Source: Polycyclovorans sp.
GTDB taxonomy: Bacteria; Pseudomonadota; Gammaproteobacteria; Nevskiales; Nevskiaceae
Assembly (NCBI GenBank): GCA_002706265.1
Contig: PAKU01000006.1
Span: 62,001-126,000, forward strand
Direction of reading: 5' to 3'
Length of the DNA: 64,000 nucleotides
Each line of letters starts with the position of its first letter. Positions within the stretch are counted from its first letter, which is position 1. The notes beneath the pieces were generated by a model. The model made no database searches. It was given only the letters and a program-made list of their open reading frames with translations, and had not been told where the DNA came from. This document shows positions 55,952 to 64,000 of this stretch, in pieces. Position numbers and translations under genes: made by a program.

Positions 55952-57249
55952 CGGCCCTAAAGCCCCAGCGGCTCGACAGCCGCGACGCGGCCTTCACCCT
56001 GCAATTGGACGCACTGCTGGACCGCGCGCCCGAGATCAGTGCCGACATCACCCAGGTCGTTGACGACCTGATTGCCCAGGTGCGCGCCGACGGCGACGCC
56101 GCGGTGGTGGCCCTGACCAATCGCTTCGACCGCCGCTCGGTGCAACAGGCCAGCGAACTGGTGCTGGAAGCCGCCGCGCTCGAAACCGCCTGGAAGGGCC
56201 TGCCCGCCGACCTGCGCGATGCCCTGAGCGCCGCCGCCGCGCGCATCACCGCCTATGCCGAACACCAGAAGATCGCCGCCTTCGAGTTCACCGACGCCCA
56301 CGGCAACCGGCTGGGCCAGCGCGTCACGCCCATGGACCGCGTGGGGCTGTACGTGCCCGGCGGCAAGGCCGCGTACCCGTCATCGGTGTTGATGAACGCC
56401 CTTCCCGCCAAGGTGGCCGGGGTGGGCGAAGTGGTCATGGTCGTGCCGGCGCCGGGCGGGGACCTCAACCCGGTGGTGCTGGGGGCCGCGCATCTGGCGG
56501 GCATCGACCGGGTCATCACCATCGGCGGCGCGCAGGCGGTGGCGGCGCTGGCTTATGGCACGCAGACCATTGCCGCGGTCGACAAGATTGTCGGCCCCGG
56601 CAATGCCTATGTGGCGGCGGCCAAGCGCCGCGTCTTCGGCCGGGTGGGCATCGACTCGATTGCCGGGCCCTCCGAGATCGTCATCATCAGCGACGGCAAC
56701 ACCGATCCGCGCTGGCTGGCGATGGACCTGTTCAGCCAGGCCGAGCACGACGAGCTGGCGCAGTCGATTCTGATCAGCCCGGACGCGGCCTGTCTGGATG
56801 CCGTGGAGGCCGCCATGAACACGCGACTCAGCGCGCTGGGCCGGCAAGACATCGTGCGCGCCTCGGTCGGCCATCGTGGCGCGCTGATTCTGGCCAGGGA
56901 CTTTGACGATGCCGCCGCCATCAGCAACCGCATCGCCCCCGAGCACCTTGAGCTGGCCGTGGACGACCCGCGCGCGCTGATGGAACAGATCCGCCACGCC
57001 GGCGCGATCTTTCTGGGGCGCCACACGCCGGAAGCATTTGGCGACTACTGCGCCGGCCCCAACCATGTGCTGCCGACCTCGCGCGCCGCGCGCTTCTCCA
57101 ATCCGCTGGGCGTGTACGAATTCCAGAAACGCACCAGCCTCATCGAGTGCACGCCTGAAGGCGCAAAGGTGCTCGCGCCCATCGCAGCCCGCATTGCCGA
57201 CGCCGAAGGGCTGGCCGCGCACGCGGCCAGCGCGCGGGACCGGAGCTAG
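55948..57249 (+). CDS. hisD: Histidinol dehydrogenase
   Basis: HisD oxidises histidinol to histidine in two NAD-dependent steps with zinc. The 433-residue protein has [19 protein letters not shown], the [12 protein letters not shown] stretch, [17 protein letters not shown] with zinc ligands and the catalytic [12 protein letters not shown]. Its start overlaps hisG. The other his genes are not in the window; the operon ends here, six bases before the next gene. Confidence 0.96.
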   Translation: MTALKPQRLDSRDAAFTLQLDALLDRAPEISADITQVVDDLIAQVRADGDAAVVALTNRFDRRSVQQASELVLEAAALETAWKGLPADLRDALSAAAARITAYAEHQKIAAFEFTDAHGNRLGQRVTPMDRVGLYVPGGKAAYPSSVLMNALPAKVAGVGEVVMVVPAPGGDLNPVVLGAAHLAGIDRVITIGGAQAVAALAYGTQTIAAVDKIVGPGNAYVAAAKRRVFGRVGIDSIAGPSEIVIISDGNTDPRWLAMDLFSQAEHDELAQSILISPDAACLDAVEAAMNTRLSALGRQDIVRASVGHRGALILARDFDDAAAISNRIAPEHLELAVDDPRALMEQIRHAGAIFLGRHTPEAFGDYCAGPNHVLPTSRAARFSNPLGVYEFQKRTSLIECTPEGAKVLAPIAARIADAEGLAAHAASARDRS

Positions 57250-57255
57250 CCCCAC

Positions 57256-58785
57256 ATGCTCGGCACCTCGGCCACCGTTTTTGGCGGTATCGGATTGTTC
57301 CTGCTGGGGATGATCCTCATGACCGACGGCCTCAAGGCCGTGGCCGGCGACGCGCTGAGAGGTTTTTTGGCGCGTTTCACCGGCAATCGCTGGTCAGCGG
57401 TTGCCTCCGGCGCCGGGCTCACGGCCTTGGTGCAAAGTTCCAGCGCGACCACCCTGGCGACCATCGGCTTTGTCTCGGCGGGCCTGCTCAGTTTCAACAA
57501 TGCGATCGGCGTCATCATCGGCGCGAATCTCGGCACCACCAGCACCGGCTGGATTGTCGCGCTGCTGGGCCTCAAGCTCTCGGTGAGCACGCTGGCGCTG
57601 CCATTGATTGGCATCGGCGCTTTGGCGCGGCTGCTCGGGCGTGACCGGCTGGCGCAGGCCGGGACGGCGCTGGCTGGTTTTGGCGTGATTTTTGTCGGAA
57701 TCGACGTGCTGCAAACCGGCATGGCCGATCTCTCGACCCACATTGACCTCAGCCGCTACACCGTCGAGGGCTTTTCGGGCCGCTTGATGATGGTGGGCGT
57801 GGGTGTGGTGATGACGGTGGTGATGCAATCGTCCAGTGCGGCGGTGGCCACCACGCTCACCGCGCTGGCGACCGGCACGGTCAGCTTTGAGCAAGCCGCG
57901 GCGCTGGTGATCGGCCAGAACGTCGGCACGACCGTCACGGCTGCACTCGCTGCCATCGGCGCGCAAAGGCTGGCCCAGCGCACCGCGCTGGTTCACGTGA
58001 TTTTCAATCTCGGGACCGGCACCGTGGCGCTGCTGTTGCTGCCGGTGTTTCTGGCCACAGTCGACCTGATGACGGAAACCTGGATCGGCGACGACGCCGC
58101 GCTGTCGATTGCGGCCTTCCACACCGCGTTCAACCTGCTGGGGGCCGCCATCTTCGTGCCCCTGATTCCCAGGCTGGCGCGCGCGGCCGAATGGATCGTT
58201 TCCGAACCGAAAAATAGCCTGGAACGTCACTTGGATCCGAGTTTGGCCACGGTTCCGGCGCTCGCCCTGGACGCAGGTCGTCGCGCCCTCGATGAAATCG
58301 TGATCGAACTGGTTCAGGCCTTGCGCGCGCGACTGTCTACCGGCCATGGCCGGTCCCTGGTGGCCATTCACGAGGCGCTGGAAAAGGTCACGCGTTTTAT
58401 CGGCCAGTTGCCGAACGTCGAAACCCAGCGACTGCCGGACTGGTCGCTGCTGTTGCAGCAGCTCGACGATGCCCGGCGCCTGGCCCGGCGGATGAACGAC
58501 GACGTGGCCATGGGCAACCTTCTGGACAGCACCCTGCTGGCACCGCAGCGGGCCGCCTTGCGGGCGGTATTGGACCAATACCCTGCGCACTCCGTCTCGG
58601 CCGCACTGCAAGGTGTGCACACCCGAGAGACCATCCTGGCGCAGACCGCCGAGGGGCAACGAAGCGTCGATGAGTCGATGCGGGCGCTCTCGGGGCAACG
58701 TCTGCTGGAAGACATGGCCGAGTCATTGAGTCGCCTGCGGCACCTGCAACAACCGGAGCACATCACGAATGCCCAAGGCCAGTGA
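57256..58785 (+). CDS. Na/Pi cotransporter family protein
   Basis: The 509-residue protein has two repeated Na/Pi cotransporter (NptA/PF02690) units, each with the QSSSATT-type motif (VQSSSATTLATIGFV and MQSSSAAVATTLTAL), about eight membrane helices, and a C-terminal PhoU-like helical domain (about 330-500). It should carry phosphate or serve as a related anion carrier at the inner membrane. It lies between hisD and the polyphosphate:AMP phosphotransferase gene, whose start it overlaps by 17 bases, suggesting linked phosphate use. Confidence 0.9.
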   Translation: MLGTSATVFGGIGLFLLGMILMTDGLKAVAGDALRGFLARFTGNRWSAVASGAGLTALVQSSSATTLATIGFVSAGLLSFNNAIGVIIGANLGTTSTGWIVALLGLKLSVSTLALPLIGIGALARLLGRDRLAQAGTALAGFGVIFVGIDVLQTGMADLSTHIDLSRYTVEGFSGRLMMVGVGVVMTVVMQSSSAAVATTLTALATGTVSFEQAAALVIGQNVGTTVTAALAAIGAQRLAQRTALVHVIFNLGTGTVALLLLPVFLATVDLMTETWIGDDAALSIAAFHTAFNLLGAAIFVPLIPRLARAAEWIVSEPKNSLERHLDPSLATVPALALDAGRRALDEIVIELVQALRARLSTGHGRSLVAIHEALEKVTRFIGQLPNVETQRLPDWSLLLQQLDDARRLARRMNDDVAMGNLLDSTLLAPQRAALRAVLDQYPAHSVSAALQGVHTRETILAQTAEGQRSVDESMRALSGQRLLEDMAESLSRLRHLQQPEHITNAQGQ

Positions 58786-60136
58786 GGAACAGCGGCTCGA
58801 CCTGATCAACGCGCAGCAGCGCCTGCGCGCAGAGGGACGCTCGGCCGTGGTGGTGGTGACCGGAGTGGATGGCAGTGGGCGACACCGCCTCGTCAATGCC
58901 CTGACGCACGGCCTCGACACCCGCGGCGTGAAGGTCCACGCCTGGAGCCGCGAGGATGCGCCCGGCTCCGATCGGCCGCCGTTGTGGAAGTACTGGCAGG
59001 GACTGCCCGCCCAGGGGCAGGTGGCGGTGTACCTCGACGGTTGGTATGCCGAGCCGCTGGATAGGGCGCTGCGCGGGGCGTCGCCCGAGTTGTCCGCCAT
59101 CCGGCAGCTTGAGGCACAGCTGATCGGTCACGGTTCGGTGCTGGTGAAGCTCTGGGTTGAAAGGCCCTTGGCCGAGGCGCGGCGTGATCTGCGCAAGCGG
59201 CTCAAGCGTGAGGCGCGAGACCCGACTCTGAGCGAGCAGCGCGTGTTGGCTGCCGAGGATGGCGCGCAGGATCAACTCGATGCCCTGCGCGCGCACAGCG
59301 AAGGCTGGACCATGCTGAGTGGCAAGGCGCCCGAGGTGGCCGCCGATCAGGCGCGTGAGGCGCTGATCGCCGCGATGTCAGCACCGACTCCGCCGGTCCC
59401 GGTCCCGGGCCACCATCGCAATCGAGGCGCGCAGGCACTGGCAGCGCTCGACATGAGTGCCGCGCTCAGCAAGAAGGCTTCCAACAAGCAGTTGCCCGAA
59501 GCCCAGGCTGAGCTTGCACGGCGGATCTGGGCGGCAAGGGCGCGCGGTCAATCCACCGTGGTGGTGCTTGAAGGCGCTGATGCCGCTGGCAAGGGGGGCG
59601 TGATCCGCCGCCTCACCGACCCGCTGGATGCGCGGCTCTTCCAGGTCGTGCCGGTTGCCGCGCCCAGCGACGAAGAGCGCGCCCGGCCGTACCTGTGGCG
59701 CTTCTGGCGTCATCTCCCCAAGGCGGGCCAGGTGCTGATCTTCGACCGAAGCTGGTATGGCCGGGTCCTCGTCGAGCGGGTTGAAGCATTTTGTCGGCGG
59801 GATGAATGGCAGCGGGCATTTGACGAGATCAATGACTTTGAGGCGCAACTGACCGATCACGGTGCGGTGGTGCGCAAGTTCTGGTTGCACATCAGTCCCG
59901 AGGAACAGCTCAAGCGCTTCGAAGACCGCGCCGAGACCCCCCACAAGCGGCACAAACTCACCGACGAAGACTGGCGCAACCGCGAAAAATGGGACGACTA
60001 CCGCGTCGCCGTGGAAGACGCCGTGGCCCGCACCCACAGTGCCAAGGCACCGTGGACCCTGGTGCCCGCCAACTGTAAGCGTCATGCCCGGCTTGCCGTC
60101 ATACAAACGCTGATCGACGCGCTGGCCCCGGACTGA
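58769..60136 (+). CDS. pap: Polyphosphate:AMP phosphotransferase (class II PPK2)
   Basis: This 455-residue protein has two PPK2 domains in tandem, the layout of class II enzymes that phosphorylate AMP with polyphosphate. The second domain keeps Walker A GADAAGKGG, Asp-rich FDRSWYGRVLVERV and the lid region; the first has a degenerate Walker A (GVDGSGRH at residues 32-39, Lys replaced by Arg) and is likely structural. Overlap with the Na/Pi gene upstream implies co-regulation with phosphate transport. It ends four bases before rlmJ. Confidence 0.92.
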   Translation: MPKASEEQRLDLINAQQRLRAEGRSAVVVVTGVDGSGRHRLVNALTHGLDTRGVKVHAWSREDAPGSDRPPLWKYWQGLPAQGQVAVYLDGWYAEPLDRALRGASPELSAIRQLEAQLIGHGSVLVKLWVERPLAEARRDLRKRLKREARDPTLSEQRVLAAEDGAQDQLDALRAHSEGWTMLSGKAPEVAADQAREALIAAMSAPTPPVPVPGHHRNRGAQALAALDMSAALSKKASNKQLPEAQAELARRIWAARARGQSTVVVLEGADAAGKGGVIRRLTDPLDARLFQVVPVAAPSDEERARPYLWRFWRHLPKAGQVLIFDRSWYGRVLVERVEAFCRRDEWQRAFDEINDFEAQLTDHGAVVRKFWLHISPEEQLKRFEDRAETPHKRHKLTDEDWRNREKWDDYRVAVEDAVARTHSAKAPWTLVPANCKRHARLAVIQTLIDALAPD

Positions 60137-60140
60137 GGCC

Positions 60141-60953
60141 ATGCACTACCAGCATCGCTATCACGCAGGAAACTTTGCCGACGTGTTCAAGCACGTGCTG
60201 CTGATTGGCCTGCTGGACGCGCTCAATGCCAAGCCCGCGCCGTGGGCCTTTCTCGACACCCACGCCGGCGCCGGTCGTTACCGCTGGGATGACGAAGCCC
60301 TGGCCCGAACCGGCGAAGTGGAGGGCGGCGCCCGCCGCATGCTGGCGGCCGAGGGCCTCACCGGCTGGCTGGCGCGCTACGCCAGCCGGGTTCGCGATGA
60401 CCCCTTCATGCTGCCCGGTTCACCCGCCATCGCCGACACCATGCGGCGCCAGGATGACCGGCTGATGCTGTGCGAAAACGCCCCCGCCGTGGTTGAGACG
60501 CTCAGGGCCGAGATGCGCGGCCCCGGCATTGCCGTGCATCAGCGCGACGGCTACGGCGCCTGGGCCCTGCTGCCGCCCGCCGAGAAGCGGGGACTGGTGC
60601 TGGTGGACCCGGCCTTTGAAGCACGCGATGAGCTGGACCAGATGCTGACCTTTGCCAGACAGGCCGTCGGCCGCTTCGCGCACGGCATCTATGCGTTCTG
60701 GTATCCGGTGAAAAGTCAGCATTCGGTCGATCGCTTCGCCCGGCGGCTGGCGCAGCAGGTGGGGCGCGACGTGCTGGACGCGCGCCTGCACATCGAGGCC
60801 CCGCGTGACGGCCGCATGTGCGGCTGCGGCCTGGCCATTCTCAATCCGCCGTGGGCCTTCGCCCAAGCACTGCCCGACGCGCTGCGGGCGCTGCAGGCCG
60901 TGCTGGCACAGGACCGCGGCGCCGCCCATCACATCGAGCACCACACCCCATGA
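60141..60953 (+). CDS. rlmJ: 23S rRNA (adenine-2030-N6)-methyltransferase RlmJ
   Basis: RlmJ methylates A2030 of 23S rRNA using S-adenosylmethionine. The 270-residue protein matches the family: YQHRYHAGNFADVFKH at the start, FLDTHAGAGRYRWDD, the catalytic DPAFE (from VLVDPAFEAR), FWYPVK, and CGCGLAILNPP near the end. It starts four bases after the PPK2 stop and overlaps the NUDIX gene by 4 bases. Confidence 0.94.
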   Translation: MHYQHRYHAGNFADVFKHVLLIGLLDALNAKPAPWAFLDTHAGAGRYRWDDEALARTGEVEGGARRMLAAEGLTGWLARYASRVRDDPFMLPGSPAIADTMRRQDDRLMLCENAPAVVETLRAEMRGPGIAVHQRDGYGAWALLPPAEKRGLVLVDPAFEARDELDQMLTFARQAVGRFAHGIYAFWYPVKSQHSVDRFARRLAQQVGRDVLDARLHIEAPRDGRMCGCGLAILNPPWAFAQALPDALRALQAVLAQDRGAAHHIEHHTP

Positions 60954-61486
60954 CCCGCATTCCGAGTGAACCACCCCGTCTGCTGCACGACGGCGAGTTT
61001 TTGCGCCTTGTACGGCACGGCCATTGGGAATATGTCCAGCGGCGCGCGGCCAACGGCGCAGCGGCGATCATCGCGGTCACCGATGCGCGGGAACTCATTC
61101 TGGTCGAGCAGTACCGCATTCCCGTGGCGGCCAACACCATCGAACTGCCGGCAGGCGTGATTGGCGACGATCCCGCCTTCGCCAGCGAGAGCGTCGAGGC
61201 CTCGGCGCGCCGCGAACTGCTGGAAGAAACCGGCTTCCAGTGCCGTGATGCGCGGGTCGTGCTGTGCGGCCCCACCGCGCCCGGCCTGAGCGCCGAAATG
61301 AGCCATCTGGTGCTGGCCACGGGGCTGACCCGCGTACACGCGGGCGGCGGCGTCGATGACGAAAACATCACCGTGCACCGGGTGCCGCTCGACCATCTGG
61401 GCGCGTGGCTCCAGGCCGCACAAGCACGCGGCTGCCGGGTCGAGCCCAAGGTGTATGCGGCGCCGTTTTTCATCGCCCAGGGGTGA
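60950..61486 (+). CDS. NUDIX hydrolase, ADP-ribose pyrophosphatase-like
   Basis: The 178-residue protein has a NUDIX fold with ELPAGVIGDDP leading into the catalytic helix RRELLEETGF. The first Glu of the box is displaced by two extra residues between Gly and Glu. The overall layout, with ILVEQYRIPV before the box, resembles ADP-ribose/ADP-sugar pyrophosphatases (NudF/NUDT5 type). Start ATG overlaps the rlmJ stop (ATGA). Its own stop ends the operon before the riboswitch. Confidence 0.87.
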   Translation: MTRIPSEPPRLLHDGEFLRLVRHGHWEYVQRRAANGAAAIIAVTDARELILVEQYRIPVAANTIELPAGVIGDDPAFASESVEASARRELLEETGFQCRDARVVLCGPTAPGLSAEMSHLVLATGLTRVHAGGGVDDENITVHRVPLDHLGAWLQAAQARGCRVEPKVYAAPFFIAQG

Positions 61487-61523
61487 GCGCCGCCGTCTCT
61501 GCGGTGGTTTGCTATCGTGACGC

Positions 61524-63558
<2,035 letters not shown>

Positions 63559-63592
63559 TCCCTTTCATTCTCATCCGTCAGACCCAAACAAT

Positions 63593-63952
63593 ATGAATCC
63601 CGAACTCCCCGACATTCGCCTCGATGTCACCCAATTGCACCGCGAAGAAGCCTTCACCGACCGACGCATCGGCGTATTGCGTCGTTTGGTGCCGGTCACC
63701 GTGGACGGCGCCGACGACCCGTCGCGGCCGACGATCTATGAAGGTCAGGCGTCGTTGATGACGCAGGGCGGTCAGTTGCCGCTGCATTTCGGCATTGAGG
63801 CCGATAGCCTCGAAGCCGCGTTGGCGGCTTTTCCGGCTGCGGCCAACAAGGCCTTGCAAGAGATGGTGGAAGAGATGGAGCGCATGCGTCGCGATCAGGC
63901 CAGTTCCATCGTGGTGCCGGGGCAGGGCGGCGGCGGGCGGATTCAGCTCTAG
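63593..63952 (+). CDS. Small cytoplasmic protein after thiC, unassigned
   Basis: This 119-residue protein starts 34 bases after thiC. It has an N-terminal beta-rich part (DIRLDVTQLHREEAFTDRRI, then RRLVPVTVDG) and a C-terminal helix (AANKALQEMVEEMERMRRD) ending in a Gly-rich tail. It resembles conserved hypothetical proteins but I cannot name a family. No signal peptide or membrane segment is seen. Co-transcription with thiC is likely from the spacing. Confidence 0.75.
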   Translation: MNPELPDIRLDVTQLHREEAFTDRRIGVLRRLVPVTVDGADDPSRPTIYEGQASLMTQGGQLPLHFGIEADSLEAALAAFPAAANKALQEMVEEMERMRRDQASSIVVPGQGGGGRIQL

Positions 63953-64000
63953 CCCGATGAGTGCGCGCGCTCTGGCGGGGGTTTGCGGCTGAGCGTTTTC

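Overview
The window is about 64 kb of GC-rich, densely coding bacterial chromosome. Gene content points to the Gammaproteobacteria: hflK-hflC-hisZ-purA, rlmJ, dksA, pilH-pilJ, gshB/yqgE/ruvX beside pyrB and an inactive dihydroorotase paralogue, and ppiD. The mix (short HisG plus HisZ, an odd LuxR regulator, a solitary GspE-type ATPase) would fit a Nevskiales/Xanthomonadales-like lineage, but that placement is inference. I see no rRNA, phage, insertion sequence or CRISPR array.

Layout. 0-6.2 kb: hflK-hflC-DUF2065-hisZ-purA-SDR-yciO operon. 6.3-6.6 kb: tRNA-His and tRNA-Lys with a terminator. 6.7-10.9 kb: ppiD, a dicarboxylate/amino acid symporter, and fabI on the minus strand. 10.9-20.1 kb: a nine-gene minus-strand operon for a TolQ/TolR-type envelope motor (one TolQ, two ExbD, an AgmX/PglI-type protein, three TPR proteins and two small exported proteins). 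20.4-22.6 kb: tRNA-Pro, dksA, purD. 22.6-24.6 kb: a decaying lipase locus with a truncated hydrolase and a membrane gene carrying an in-frame stop. 25-30 kb: an SH3 protein, an M61 peptidase, plsY, birA, coaX, tRNA-Thr and tRNA-Arg. 30.5-33.5 kb: LuxR regulator and GspE-like ATPase. 33.7-40.4 kb: small exported proteins, an acyltransferase, an MFS permease, DUF502, an FAH-family enzyme, pckA. 40.4-42.9 kb: pilJ and pilH. 43-49.3 kb: one long minus-strand run gshB-apbE-NusGII-Gx-yqgE-ruvX-pyrB-pyrX. 49.4-55.2 kb: an accessory stretch (GH5, DUF3096, NYN/OST-HTH, thioredoxin-like lipoprotein, GST, broken SDR, GFA, NTF2-like). 55.3-57.2 kb: hisG-hisD. 57.3-61.5 kb: Na/Pi transporter, polyphosphate:AMP phosphotransferase, rlmJ, NUDIX. 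61.5-64 kb: TPP riboswitch, thiC and an unassigned gene.

The strongest candidate for a little-described system is the 10.9-20.1 kb cluster. Its make-up (one TolQ homologue, two TolR/ExbD homologues, an AgmX/PglI-domain protein, TPR lipoproteins) resembles the Agl-Glt gliding motor of Myxococcus more than a TonB or Tol-Pal system. One of the two ExbD subunits has Asn where the proton-carrying Asp normally sits. Other notable observations are two in-frame nonsense codons (one exactly at the catalytic Tyr of an SDR), an ApbE/NusG-II/Gx cassette inserted between gshB and yqgE, a DksA with only two of the four zinc cysteines, strong U-less hairpins overlapping stop codons, and several genes whose -10-like box lies 6-7 nt before the start codon.
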